DNA of 64,000 nucleotides from Pleionea sediminis (lineage in GTDB: Bacteria; Pseudomonadota; Gammaproteobacteria; Enterobacterales; Kangiellaceae), in contig NZ_SUNB01000003.1 in NCBI RefSeq assembly GCF_007570825.1, positions 1-64,000 on the forward strand. Direction: 5' to 3'. The notes under the pieces are model-generated. The model was not told where the DNA came from, made no database searches, and worked only from the letters and a program-made list of their open reading frames with translations. Shown here in pieces: positions 44,621 through 54,411 of this stretch. Each line of letters opens with the position of its first letter. Position 1 is the stretch's first letter. A program made the translations under genes and the position numbers.

Positions 44621-45181
44621 ATGAACCCAAATAAACCCGAACAGACTTCAGCAAAAACAGGTCGACCGACGAAACGCTGGCTTCGATGGTACGACCTATT
44701 AATTTTAGCAACTGTCATTATTACTGCTCACTACTGGCAAACTCGAGATAGTTTGAATACCTCGGGAACCTTAATTGCTCCCTCTTTTACCTTACCAACT
44801 TTGGATGGCGCAATCATTGATACAACACAGCAAGTAAACGTTCCGACAGTATTTTATTTCTTTGCACCCTGGTGTTCCGTATGCGATTGGTCGATTGACA
44901 ATTTAAATACGCTGCAAAACGACATTCAAGCAAATAAAATCAATGTTTATGTTGTTGCTCTCGATTGGCGAACAAAAGAAGAAGTTGAATCCTTTATGGC
45001 CGAGCGAAACCTTCCAGTTCCTGTTATTTTAGGCACACAGCAGCAAACACTAGACTTTCAAATTAAGGGATTTCCAACCTACTACATTGCTGATGAAAAT
45101 AATGTTTTAAGATGGGCCAGTGTTGGTTATAGTAGCGGCATCGGTATTCAAGCACGACTTAAACTGCTCGACTTAATGTAA
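44621..45181 (+). CDS. Membrane-anchored thioredoxin-like disulfide reductase (ScsD/TlpA type)
   Basis: This 186-residue protein has an N-terminal membrane anchor (YDLLILATVIITAHYWQTRD) and a periplasmic thioredoxin fold. The active site is WCSVC in FFAPWCSVCDWS, and the cis-proline segment is KGFPTYYI. It resembles the ScsD family of protein disulfide oxidoreductases. It would act in the periplasm on thiols of exported proteins. It is 25 bases upstream of an ATP-grasp gene. Confidence 0.88.
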   Translation: MNPNKPEQTSAKTGRPTKRWLRWYDLLILATVIITAHYWQTRDSLNTSGTLIAPSFTLPTLDGAIIDTTQQVNVPTVFYFFAPWCSVCDWSIDNLNTLQNDIQANKINVYVVALDWRTKEEVESFMAERNLPVPVILGTQQQTLDFQIKGFPTYYIADENNVLRWASVGYSSGIGIQARLKLLDLM

Positions 45182-45206
45182 AAAACAAAGCGGCAAAGGA
45201 AAAAGT

Positions 45207-46103
45207 ATGTACGACGTTGTTCTACTCACAGAAGATGCTTACATTAATACATCGAAACAAGATTGGTATACCTTACAAGTCTTACTCGAAGATGCTTTAG
45301 TTAAGGACGCGTTAGAGCAACAAGGTTTTAATGTCGCAATCAAGTCTTGGTCCGATCCAGCATTTGATTGGTCTACGGCCGACAGTGTTTTGTTTCGCAC
45401 GACCTGGGATTACTTCGATCGCTTTTCCGAATTTTCCATCTGGCTTGATCACATTCGCCCGCTCACTCGCAGCATAAACTCTATCGAGACACTGTTATGG
45501 AATTTAGATAAACGATATCTACTCGATTTGAACAAACGCGGTGTCAACAGTGTCGAAACACACATTCTTCCCAAGAATGACGCTGTAAACCTAACCGAAC
45601 TTTTAAATCGATTTGAATATCAAGATGCCATTTTAAAACCGGTTGTTTCAGGGGCGGCTCGACATACTTATCGAATTAACCATAAATCATGTAACGAAAT
45701 TCAACCGTTGCTCGATACTCTGATTCAACACGAAGACTTTATGATACAACCTTTCCAAAATAATATCTTGAAACAAGGCGAACTGTCTTTAATGGTCATG
45801 AATGGCAAGTTCACGCATGCGGTGAAAAAAGTTGCGGCTAAAGGAGATTTTCGTGTCCAAGATGATCACGGAGGAACCGTTCACCCTTATCAACCGACAA
45901 ATACTGAAATTGAATTTGCCGAACGCGCGATTGCCAGCTGCGACCCCATGCCACTCTATGGCCGAGTAGACATGATCTATGATAATCAAAATTCATTGTC
46001 TATTATGGAGTTGGAACTGATTGAGCCCGAATTATTTTTTCGGTTTCATCGACCCGCAGCATTTGCATTAGCCGAAGGTGTTAAAGAATATCTCGATAAA
46101 TAA
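45207..46103 (+). CDS. ATP-grasp ligase-like protein
   Basis: The product (298 aa) has the ATP-grasp layout: a pre-domain with FRTTWDY, a central ATP-lid region (ILKPVVSGAARHTYRI), an EDFMIQPF loop and the Mg-binding MELELIEPELFFRF. The closest thing I recall is the group with O-ureido-serine cyclo-ligase (DcsG) and uncharacterised glutathione-synthetase-like ligases. Such enzymes join a carboxylate to an amine using ATP. The substrate is unknown. It follows the thioredoxin-like gene with AAAGGAAAAAG as ribosome site. Confidence 0.8.
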   Translation: MYDVVLLTEDAYINTSKQDWYTLQVLLEDALVKDALEQQGFNVAIKSWSDPAFDWSTADSVLFRTTWDYFDRFSEFSIWLDHIRPLTRSINSIETLLWNLDKRYLLDLNKRGVNSVETHILPKNDAVNLTELLNRFEYQDAILKPVVSGAARHTYRINHKSCNEIQPLLDTLIQHEDFMIQPFQNNILKQGELSLMVMNGKFTHAVKKVAAKGDFRVQDDHGGTVHPYQPTNTEIEFAERAIASCDPMPLYGRVDMIYDNQNSLSIMELELIEPELFFRFHRPAAFALAEGVKEYLDK

Positions 46104-46341
46104 TTCCTTCAATCGTACCAAGGTTTACTTGTATCGAAAATTTCATGAATCTGCACAGGAGATTAAATATCTCTAATCCCAATGTGAAAACTTGTCGAAA
46201 TACAGGCTATCTACCATAATTACTTCAAAATAAGAACTCTGGCAAAGAAATCGAGCGGCTCTCTCCACTGAATCAAATTGTGTCTTTCAGCTACTGGCCG
46301 CTGTATACATGATTATTTGTTAACATCGAGACGGACATTTA

Positions 46342-47496
46342 ATGGAAATACTGCTTTGGCGTTGGAGTACAATCGTTCAGATCTGTTCTGACGTTATGAT
46401 TGCCATGTTTTTCCTACATTTATCGTATTCCATTAAACGGGCAGAACTTAAGGCCTGGTTAACAGCTTGGCTTTGGAATTTAGTCGCCATTGCGATCACC
46501 GTTCTGTTTTGGCTAATTCAACCAGAATCAATATTCTTGTTTAAATTAAGTGTGTTCATATACATTTTTGCAAAAACATTATTTATTTGTTTTTTGGTGT
46601 ATGGACTCAAAAACTTTATCAAACAACCTTATCGTATTCTCAATCGTAAGCTCCCTTTTATTATTGCAGTGTCATTAGCACTAATTGGGACCTTAATCAT
46701 CCCTTCAATTCCATGGCTCGGTGTTTTTCAATCAACCACGATTGCAATTATATTGTTAACCGGTACTTTCATCATTACCCGAAGTCGGTCAATAGTCCTC
46801 AGCTGGCTAGCCTTCGGTTTTATTGCTCGAGTCATTTTAGCCCTGATTGAAATGATGAGTTATTGGATGACTGGAATGAAAGTCAACATCGGCCAATCAG
46901 AAACCATTCAGTTTTTCCTCGCATCGCATTCTTCTTTTGACGCTGCAGCAGAATGGTGGATCGCCTTAGGCTGCGTTATTGCGCTGTATCAAACCATCCA
47001 AAAAGAATTAACAAATACCTGTGAGAGCTTAATTAAAGCAAAAGACGAACTTAAAGAGTTGGCTGACAGAGACCCTTTAACCGGCTTAGGGAATCGAAGA
47101 AACTTAAGAACAACACTCGATCACGTTAAAAATACTGGCGGAACGATTTTATTTTTTGACTTGGATAACTTTAAAAAAATCAACGACCAATATGGCCACC
47201 AAACCGGCGATGATTGTTTAAAATATTTTGCTAATGCATTAACAACCAGTTTTCGACCAAGCGATCATCTATTTCGCTTTGCTGGTGATGAGTTTATTGT
47301 CGTTGCAGAAAACGCAATGCCTGAAAACATGTTAGATCATATCGAAAGTGTTAAAACAACGATCCAACAAAAAAAATCAAAAATTCCTATGTTCAACTTT
47401 TCTGTAGGCACAGCTTTTCTTGAACCCGGTGGAGAACCCGACGAAGCTATTCGCCGGGCCGACAAGAACATGTACGAAATGAAAAACGACTCATGA
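46342..47496 (+). CDS. Membrane-bound diguanylate cyclase
   Basis: Six or so membrane segments (residues about 10-225) precede a GGDEF domain (about 240-384). The active site reads AGDEF rather than GGDEF, a form found in active enzymes. FDLDNFKKIND supplies the metal aspartate, and the inhibitory I-site RPSD is present five residues before the signature. It should make cyclic di-GMP at the inner membrane in response to an unknown membrane signal. Confidence 0.92.
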   Translation: MEILLWRWSTIVQICSDVMIAMFFLHLSYSIKRAELKAWLTAWLWNLVAIAITVLFWLIQPESIFLFKLSVFIYIFAKTLFICFLVYGLKNFIKQPYRILNRKLPFIIAVSLALIGTLIIPSIPWLGVFQSTTIAIILLTGTFIITRSRSIVLSWLAFGFIARVILALIEMMSYWMTGMKVNIGQSETIQFFLASHSSFDAAAEWWIALGCVIALYQTIQKELTNTCESLIKAKDELKELADRDPLTGLGNRRNLRTTLDHVKNTGGTILFFDLDNFKKINDQYGHQTGDDCLKYFANALTTSFRPSDHLFRFAGDEFIVVAENAMPENMLDHIESVKTTIQQKKSKIPMFNFSVGTAFLEPGGEPDEAIRRADKNMYEMKNDS

Positions 47497-47520
47497 AACT
47501 CTTGATAAAAACTTAATGCC

Positions 47521-48396
47521 TTATTGTGAGTTCAATTTATCTTGTGTTCGCATTTCAAAATCGGAGGCATCATGCCTTTCATGAAGTTGTTCAGATTCCT
47601 CTCCCCAGGTTTTATTCACAATAACACCACGCTTTACCGCTGGTCGTTCATCAATCATCTGAGACCATCGATTTAAATGTTTATAGCTCCCCGCATCTAA
47701 AAATTCGGCTGCATCATACACTTTGTTCAAAACTAACGCTCCGTACCATGGCCATATGGCTATATCCGCGATCGTCAATTCTTCACCCACCATATACTGA
47801 TGATTTGCCAGGTGCTGATCGAGTACATCCATTTGCCGTTTAACTTCCATGGTGTAACGATTAATAGGGTATTCAAATTTTTCTGGTGCATAAGCATAAA
47901 AATGCCCAAAGCCACCACCAAGAATGGGAGCACTCCCCATTTGCCAAAACAACCAAGATAAACATTCTGTTCGGTTAGCGGTATCCGTTGGAATAAACGC
48001 CTTAAACTTTTCTGCTAAGTACAACAGAATAGAGCCCGACTCAAAAACACGTTGTGGATGAGTCGTAGAATAATCAACCAAAGCTGGAATTTTCGAATTG
48101 GGATTAATATCGACAAATCCACTACCAAACTGCTCGCCTTCCAAAATATTGATCACATAAGCGTCGTATTCAGCATCCTTAAAGCCAGCCGATAATAACT
48201 CCTCCAATAAGATCGTAACTTTAACACCATTAGGTGTTGCTAAAGAATACAGCTGCAAAGGATGTTTACCCCGCGGCAATTCCTTTTCAAACTGGGCTCC
48301 CGCGGTTGGTCGGTTAATGTTACTGAACTTCCCACCATTGCCTTCTTTCTGAGTCCATACTTTGGGTGGTGTGTAATCATTTTTCGAATCAGTCAT
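47521..48396 (-). CDS. yghU: Glutathione S-transferase-like protein YghU
   Basis: At 291 aa it matches YghU, a disulfide-bond reductase of the nu-class GST family. The N-terminus (YTPPKVWT ... NGGKFSNINRPTAGA) is a YghU hallmark, followed by a thioredoxin-like domain (LYSLATPNGVKVTILLEE) and an all-helical C-domain (LTIADIAIWPWYG). It is cytoplasmic and converges on the diguanylate cyclase gene. Confidence 0.92.
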   Translation of the reverse strand: MTDSKNDYTPPKVWTQKEGNGGKFSNINRPTAGAQFEKELPRGKHPLQLYSLATPNGVKVTILLEELLSAGFKDAEYDAYVINILEGEQFGSGFVDINPNSKIPALVDYSTTHPQRVFESGSILLYLAEKFKAFIPTDTANRTECLSWLFWQMGSAPILGGGFGHFYAYAPEKFEYPINRYTMEVKRQMDVLDQHLANHQYMVGEELTIADIAIWPWYGALVLNKVYDAAEFLDAGSYKHLNRWSQMIDERPAVKRGVIVNKTWGEESEQLHERHDASDFEMRTQDKLNSQ

Positions 48397-48514
48397 AGTG
48401 TAACTCCAGTAGCTCTATTTAGTTACTAGAGTATACGACTGAAAAATAGATTGAAACCTTTCATTCCATCAATAATTGAACGCAACACAAACAGCAAGGA
48501 TTACATCCATATGT

Positions 48515-48549
48515 AAAAAGCTTACTGCCGCTATGATGTTTAACGGCAG
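48515..48549 (-). terminator. Probable terminator of the secreted-protein gene
   Basis: CTGCCG (48525-48530) pairs with CGGCAG (48544-48549) across 13 bases. On the minus strand a short T-run follows (A at 48515-48519). It lies 36 bases past the stop at 48585. The stem is short. Confidence 0.4.
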
Positions 48550-48584
48550 CTATCATTTATTAATAGAGTCACTATCTTTTTTGA

Positions 48585-49580
48585 TTATTTTTCAACTAAC
48601 AGCGATTGTACGGTATTGCAGTTACCTAATCCCGCGACATCCAGATGAATTCCATAATAAGGACTAAATGGAACAATCAGTTCTGCTGTGGTACTCCCAA
48701 CAGCCAGGCTGAGTTTATCAGCAAAACGGCCAATTGCAGGATTACCCTTTGGCTCACTGTCATAACCTTGAACTTTTAAGTTTTCATCTTGCTCGGAATC
48801 ATTCAAGTCATAATAAAAAGTAAAATTATTTTCTAAAAATATCGATATTTTAACCGTATTACCGTCCGTTTCTAACAATGCGTAACCAGCATCCAATCCA
48901 ATACCATCACCGCCCGCTGCCATAATGTCGACTTGGCATTTTCCGTCGACTATCCCGTCTTGTTCATCACAAGCAAAATAATCGACATACATGGCCCAAT
49001 TACCTCGAGGTGTATAAGCGTTACCAACCGCCCAAGCGGTTTCTTCTTGATAACAGCGTCCTTCATTTCGATTCCAACAAAATGAAACATGGCTAATATC
49101 TCGTGGACCATCGCCATTGACTTTCATTGGTGCATATAATCGACCATCGTTACTGGCACCTGGCTGATAGGTAAAGACATTCGCACCATTACCACCTTTA
49201 ACCACGACGGCACTTAAAACGTAAGGATCGGCCAACCAGTCAAAATACACCCCATCGCTATTAAAAATGGTCATAAAATTATTATAAGACTCACCAAGTT
49301 CACAACTTCCCTGACCATCACACGCCCCCGATAAATAACCATTCGGAGCATTATCATCGAGCTTTAAACCAAAATCGTAACCCAGATTAACGACACATTC
49401 TTGACCAGCATCACCACTTGTCCAATTTTCACAATACTGTGGTATCACTCCAAATAACGATGTTGGCGTTCCTATTGAACCGTCCGGTTGCAGTTCACTG
49501 CAACTCATTGCTGAGATAGATAAGGAAACAAAAGAACTTAGAATAACAACAAAGAAAGACACAATATTGAAGGACTTCAT
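48585..49580 (-). CDS. Secreted hypothetical protein
   Basis: The start is the ATG at 49580 (MKSFNIVSFFVVILSS), preceded by GAGGTG. It has a signal peptide (cleavage near SISA) and many cysteines. The segment AVVVKGGNGANVFTYQPG followed by ISHVSFCW is a pattern I know from secreted, often cell-wall or PEP-CTERM-type proteins of unknown function. The C-terminal half is beta-rich and Asp-rich. It is 367 bases downstream of the metalloprotease gene on the same strand. Its function is unknown. Confidence 0.7.
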   Translation of the reverse strand: MKSFNIVSFFVVILSSFVSLSISAMSCSELQPDGSIGTPTSLFGVIPQYCENWTSGDAGQECVVNLGYDFGLKLDDNAPNGYLSGACDGQGSCELGESYNNFMTIFNSDGVYFDWLADPYVLSAVVVKGGNGANVFTYQPGASNDGRLYAPMKVNGDGPRDISHVSFCWNRNEGRCYQEETAWAVGNAYTPRGNWAMYVDYFACDEQDGIVDGKCQVDIMAAGGDGIGLDAGYALLETDGNTVKISIFLENNFTFYYDLNDSEQDENLKVQGYDSEPKGNPAIGRFADKLSLAVGSTTAELIVPFSPYYGIHLDVAGLGNCNTVQSLLVEK

Positions 49581-49947
49581 GACGACACAACACCTCGTAA
49601 TATGCCAAAGAGACAAAGCTTAAAAATCAGCCGATAATTTAAGTGTAACGAGCTTAAATATTTCTGACATTGTGCTTGAAAATTACTGGGGAGATGAGCA
49701 TTAAAAAACGCAATTTATCTCGCGTTTCAGATGAAAAATTTGGAATGGGAATACGATAATTCATCAATCGAATGAATTATCTTAAATCTGATTATAAATA
49801 CGCTCTGTATTACTTAAATAAATTATTAAAGATAAAAAATCTCGCAAGCACAGAGCAAAATAGTTCATATTAGGTCTCACTGAGACATATCTTCTTACTG
49901 CGAGATATTTTTCTCAGTGAGATAAACTTCAGGATTTTTAGTAAAAC
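49581..49947. other. Intergenic region with nested inverted repeats
   Basis: No ORF is convincing. ATCTCGCA (49839-49846) and TGCGAGAT (49899-49906) are exact inverses. TCTCACTGAGA (49875-49885) and TCTCAGTGAGA (49912-49922) are also exact inverses and each is itself nearly palindromic. Several alternative hairpins are possible. It separates two genes for exported proteins on the minus strand. Confidence 0.55.
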
Positions 49948-52440
49948 TTAACGAACTCTTACTTTTACATCCAGTGTGTGCGATGTATCCCAGTCACGAT
50001 GAGTCATCACTAAGTCGTAAGTCTCACCACGAGGAACCGAGCTTGGAATAGTAAATGTCATTTGATCACAAGACCAGTTGTATGGATAAACTCTAAATTT
50101 CTGTCCATTATTTACTAGATAAGTTGATCGACTATGACTCGTTAATCCAAAGTCTCCGCGCAAAGTTAAGCGCGTTCCATGGTAACCTGTGTAAACAGGA
50201 AGTCCTGCTCCACCGCGAGTAACACTTTGTATTCTGGGTCGTAATGGTACGCCACGATCCCACTCCATGTAACTCACAATTTCATCCAGTGGTGACTTAT
50301 ACATCGATCGAACTCTAACACCAACCTCTTCACCATCAAAATATTTTAAAGGCGTGGATCGACTACTTAGTACATTCATTCGACGTTGCGACAGTGGATC
50401 CGTCGTCATCAAAACTGAACGATCTTGCGAACCATCTGCATTAGTAATGATGTTACTTTCATTGTCTCGAGTCCAATTGATGTAATATGGGACAACACCT
50501 TTACCAATAAATGTTCTGTCGTAAGGGTGAAAATTTGCTAACTGAACATTATTTCGGTGCTCAAACATATAATATTCTTTTTCCGAACGTGTCGGATCCA
50601 TTAATAACATCGATTGATCTTGCGCAAAGCGATAAGACGAAGCATTCAAAGCTCGACAGGATCCTTTCATGTTCGCGTATTGAATATCAGGCTTAGTCCA
50701 ACCAAATCGACTTTTGTTCCAAGGAGAAAAGTCTACCGACTCATCATCGAACATCACCGGATTCGCGAACGCTGTACAGTGACCTAAGATACCCACATCT
50801 TGAAGAAAACAACCAGACCCGTAGAGATCTGCTGGTGTAGGGTTATATAAAGCATGAGCAACTTCGTGAACAAAGTTAGCAAAAATTGACTGACCGCCTG
50901 CTAAACTGACTGGTAAACACACCTCTACAGAATTTACCGTTCGACACGCTCCACGCGTAGCGCCCCAGCCACGCGTTATGTTATCAATAACAAGCACATT
51001 AAGTTCATCGTAAGTCACACGGTTATCATTATTGCGATCAAAGTTTGAAAAATCGATTCCCGATCGCGATGCCGCACGAATAAAGTCGTTGGGTGTTATT
51101 GAATCACCCTGTAATGAAACACGAGCGGTTCCTGCATTAGAAAATCGAAATGCATTTTCTGAGCTTGAAGAGAAATAGTCGACAACACTTAAACCCGATT
51201 CGTGACCACCAAAAACCAATTGTGAATAGGTGTCTGTAGGCTCCAGTGTGAACTGGCGCGTACCATTAGCACGTCGTACATCGGCAACAATTAATAATAA
51301 AGGTCGAGTACCAAACAACGGACGCATTAAGTAACCGGTTTTACGAGCTAAAGCAGTGTCATTAACATCTTCTGACAACAATGCGTCACCAGAAAATAAA
51401 TGGGCACTTGCAAGTGAAGAATCACGATTAATCATTTTCCAGCCAATGCATACAGAACCGTCGCAGGGAGCACCGGTGTATAACCAAACACTGCCATTAT
51501 CATGAGTTTGAATTAATCCATCATCAGCAGCTGAAATATCTTTTGTGTGTGGATTACGATCGAGCCTTTCCCAACCATAACAACGGGAGCCCGAGCAAGG
51601 CGTTCCGGTATAACGATAAATACTACCACCTTGATGACGTTGAAATAACTCATTCCGGCTGGCAGTCAATTGCACAGTATTCGAATTATTATCAAGTAAG
51701 CGCCATCCTGTACAACTTAATCCCACACAAGGAGAGCCCGTGTATTCCCAAATAGCACCATTGGAATGACGTTGATATAATTTATTATCTGTAGCAGCTA
51801 ACTCAATTGTTAAAGCATTTCGATCGAGCATTTGCCAGCCAGGACAAGACGATCCTGAACAAGGCGTTCCGGTGTATTGATAAATCCGACCATTGCGATG
51901 ACGTTGATACAATTGATCACCACCAGCAACAATATCGACGGTATTCCAATTATTATCGAGCTTTTGCCAACCCGAGCAGACATTACCTCGACAAGCCTGA
52001 CCGGTGAATCGATAAATACTTCCGTTATCATGGCGTTGATAAAGCTGACCATCCGCAACAACGATCTGTTTTGTTCTTACATTATTGTCCAATTGAACCC
52101 AACCATAACAAAAGTCGGCATCACAGGGTCGTCCAGTAAAACGCCAAATTGCGCCACTATTGTGCATTTGATAAAGCCCACTTTCATCAGCAACAATACT
52201 GTCGGTGGCTGGGTTTCTATCCAGCTCGGTCCAGGTACAATCGTTAACGGAACAATTATCATCAACCAAGGCTCGAATGACGCCATCATCACCAAGTGTG
52301 TAAGTTTGACCCGCTTGAACTAGCGAAATTGCAGGTGCTAAAAAAGCAACGATAAACACCAAATGCTTGAGACATTTTCCCCAATTAAAATGGTTCGAAC
52401 CAGATAAAAATGACAAATCTTTACATCGATCATTTAACAT
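49948..52440 (-). CDS. Exported M6-like metalloprotease with seven propeller-like repeats
   Basis: A signal peptide (LVFIVAFLAPAISLVQA) is followed by seven tandem repeats of about 44 residues, each on the plan LYQRHxNGxIYxYTGxPC ... CxGWxxLDxN, with two cysteines per unit. They resemble tectonin-like blades and might close a seven-bladed propeller. The second half holds a protease with FVHEVAHALYNP, a zinc HExxH motif, and an EF-hand-like loop (DRNNDNRVTYDE) upstream. The C-terminus is beta-rich. It is a secreted zinc protease, by family resemblance to the immune-inhibitor-A type. AAGGA precedes the ATG. Confidence 0.85.
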   Translation of the reverse strand: MLNDRCKDLSFLSGSNHFNWGKCLKHLVFIVAFLAPAISLVQAGQTYTLGDDGVIRALVDDNCSVNDCTWTELDRNPATDSIVADESGLYQMHNSGAIWRFTGRPCDADFCYGWVQLDNNVRTKQIVVADGQLYQRHDNGSIYRFTGQACRGNVCSGWQKLDNNWNTVDIVAGGDQLYQRHRNGRIYQYTGTPCSGSSCPGWQMLDRNALTIELAATDNKLYQRHSNGAIWEYTGSPCVGLSCTGWRLLDNNSNTVQLTASRNELFQRHQGGSIYRYTGTPCSGSRCYGWERLDRNPHTKDISAADDGLIQTHDNGSVWLYTGAPCDGSVCIGWKMINRDSSLASAHLFSGDALLSEDVNDTALARKTGYLMRPLFGTRPLLLIVADVRRANGTRQFTLEPTDTYSQLVFGGHESGLSVVDYFSSSSENAFRFSNAGTARVSLQGDSITPNDFIRAASRSGIDFSNFDRNNDNRVTYDELNVLVIDNITRGWGATRGACRTVNSVEVCLPVSLAGGQSIFANFVHEVAHALYNPTPADLYGSGCFLQDVGILGHCTAFANPVMFDDESVDFSPWNKSRFGWTKPDIQYANMKGSCRALNASSYRFAQDQSMLLMDPTRSEKEYYMFEHRNNVQLANFHPYDRTFIGKGVVPYYINWTRDNESNIITNADGSQDRSVLMTTDPLSQRRMNVLSSRSTPLKYFDGEEVGVRVRSMYKSPLDEIVSYMEWDRGVPLRPRIQSVTRGGAGLPVYTGYHGTRLTLRGDFGLTSHSRSTYLVNNGQKFRVYPYNWSCDQMTFTIPSSVPRGETYDLVMTHRDWDTSHTLDVKVRVR

Positions 52441-52791
52441 GGATATTCCTTTTATTTTTCCAATTATTATATTTTTGATACGTTAAAAGTTTTCATAAGC
52501 CAATGGCTTGAATTTCAACGTCAATACAGAACAAAGCTAGGTTAAAAGAGGCAAATAAAAGAAAAAGTAATTGATGCGAAGCGCTCAATCCCTGAGTCTT
52601 TAATAAGCCCTTCCAGAGCTTCAATCTGATGACCAATACTTTAATTAAATTGCATAGAACTTGTGAGAGTTAAACTCGAGAGAATCTGTGAGATATTGTC
52701 CATAAAGAATATAAAATACTTTTTTGAGATTTGCATAAAAAAGCAGCTTGATCGGTAACAATCAAACTGCTTTTAAAATGAACGCTTAAAA
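52441..52791. other. Intergenic region with terminator of the M28 gene
   Basis: The 351-base gap contains one clear hairpin terminator at 52737-52774 and the promoter region of the metalloprotease gene. I see nothing else. Confidence 0.6.
52737..52774 (-). terminator. Intrinsic terminator of the M28 peptidase gene
   Basis: GCAGCTTGAT (52743-52752) pairs with ATCAAACTGC (52761-52770) with one mismatch and an 8-base loop, extended by A/T pairs. On the minus strand a T-run follows (A at 52737-52742). It lies 18 bases past the stop at 52792. Confidence 0.8.
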
Positions 52792-54411
52792 TTATTTTCG
52801 ACTTTGATCGCGCACTAGTTTAAATTCAGTGCCTTCGTACCAATTTGGCCAATCCTTAGACTTTGCGAGTAAAACACCGGTTTCAAAAAATACCTTCACA
52901 TCGGCTAAAGCACTTTCCAAACTCCAAAGTTCACTGAACTCATCGCAGGGCTGATGATAACAACGATCTTTAAGCTCACTTACTTTCTTTGCTATCTCAG
53001 CGTATTCTTCGTTGATTGGCTCACTACCTCCACCGGCATACAACGCAGGAACGCCTTTCTTCGCTAAACTAAAATGATCAGAGCGATAGAATCCACCGCG
53101 CTCTGGTTTTGTTTCTGCCACTAAATTTCGGTTTTGTCGTTTCGCAGCTTTCGCAAGATAGGTCTGCAACTCCGACTTATTAAAACCAACCACGGTCATA
53201 TCCTTCATTAAACCCGCAACATTTAAACTATCCATATTAATCACGCCGACGGTTTTTTCTAACGGATAAACCGGGTTAGCAGCATAATACTTTGAGCCTA
53301 ATAATCCCTGCTCTTCTGCACCGACAGCAATAAAAGTTACCGAACGCTTTGGCTTATTTTTTAATTGCTTAAATGCATCTGCCAACATTAACAATGCCGT
53401 TGTGCCAGTCGCATTATCCAATGCGCCATTATAAATATTATCGCCTTCTTTATTTGGGTTAATACCCAAGTGATCCCAATGCGCCATATAGATGATGTGT
53501 TCATCGGGTCGTTGAGTTCCTTTTATTGTTGCCATGATATTTTTTGTTTGCGATCGTTTGATCGTATTCTCAACTGCAATATTGGCTTTCACATTAAGCG
53601 CTTTTGCTTTAAACCCTTTTTGCTTAGCTTCCTTTTTTAACTCATCAAAATCAAGTTGGCTTTTCTTAACCAGTTCTCTTGCTTTATCTTCAGTAATCCA
53701 CATTTCGACATCAACGACAGGCTCACTATTCTTCCCTTTAGGCAACAAGAATTGCGGACCCGACCAACCGCCTTCAACAACGCTCCAACCATAACTGGCC
53801 GGCGCAGTTTCATGAACGATGATCGCTGCGGCAGCTCCTTGACGAGCGGCTTCTTCGTATTTATAAGTCCAACGACCATAATACGTCATGGCTTTACCCG
53901 TAAATAACTTAGGGTCTTGCGTCGCATAACCAGGATCGTTAACTAAAATAACAACGGTTTTTCCTTTCACGTCAACACCTGCATAGTCGTTCCAGCCAAA
54001 CTCAGGCGCGACTACACCATAACCCACAAAAACAACTTCAGAGTCACTCACACTAACCGATTCTTTTAGTTGACTGGAAGTCGCCACAAAATCTTTAAGG
54101 TATTCAAACGATATATCACCAATGGTTAGTGACTTAGTTGGCTTAGACTCGATTGAAACCAAAGGTACGGTTTGTGTAAAACTGTCACCGTTACCAGGCT
54201 CAAGACCGCTGGCTTTAAAATGTTTCACCATATAGTCAATTGTTTTCTTTTCTCCCTCTGAGTCAGGCGCGCGGCCACCAAACTCATCCGAAGACAAAAC
54301 CTTAACGTGGTCTGCAAATACCTTCGTATCAAAGGATTCATAAACATCTTTAAACTTATTGTCTGCCGATGCATTAAGTACAAACAGAATTAATACAAGA
54401 TAACGAAACAA
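52792..54411 (-). CDS. Exported M28-family aminopeptidase, TTG start
   Basis: A TTG at 54411 seven bases after AGGAG gives a signal peptide (FRYLVLILFVLNASA). The 539-residue protein has a PA-like insert (about 130-250) inside a zinc aminopeptidase domain. Metal-binding residues appear in MAHWDHLG, GALDNATGTTALL, GAEEQGLLG, VINMDSLN and the late YRSDHFSL. It would remove N-terminal residues of peptides in the periplasm or outside. It lies just downstream of the lysis operon but ends at its own terminator. Confidence 0.92.
   Translation of the reverse strand: MFRYLVLILFVLNASADNKFKDVYESFDTKVFADHVKVLSSDEFGGRAPDSEGEKKTIDYMVKHFKASGLEPGNGDSFTQTVPLVSIESKPTKSLTIGDISFEYLKDFVATSSQLKESVSVSDSEVVFVGYGVVAPEFGWNDYAGVDVKGKTVVILVNDPGYATQDPKLFTGKAMTYYGRWTYKYEEAARQGAAAAIIVHETAPASYGWSVVEGGWSGPQFLLPKGKNSEPVVDVEMWITEDKARELVKKSQLDFDELKKEAKQKGFKAKALNVKANIAVENTIKRSQTKNIMATIKGTQRPDEHIIYMAHWDHLGINPNKEGDNIYNGALDNATGTTALLMLADAFKQLKNKPKRSVTFIAVGAEEQGLLGSKYYAANPVYPLEKTVGVINMDSLNVAGLMKDMTVVGFNKSELQTYLAKAAKRQNRNLVAETKPERGGFYRSDHFSLAKKGVPALYAGGGSEPINEEYAEIAKKVSELKDRCYHQPCDEFSELWSLESALADVKVFFETGVLLAKSKDWPNWYEGTEFKLVRDQSRK

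Noticed and set aside
51400-52310. CRISPR-like repeated DNA
   Set aside because: The repeats are in frame, diverged, about 132 bases apart and encode the seven protein repeats of the metalloprotease.
51877-52323. Plus-strand ORF of 148 codons
   Set aside because: It is antisense to the repeat region of the metalloprotease and shows no ribosome site or protein-like motif.
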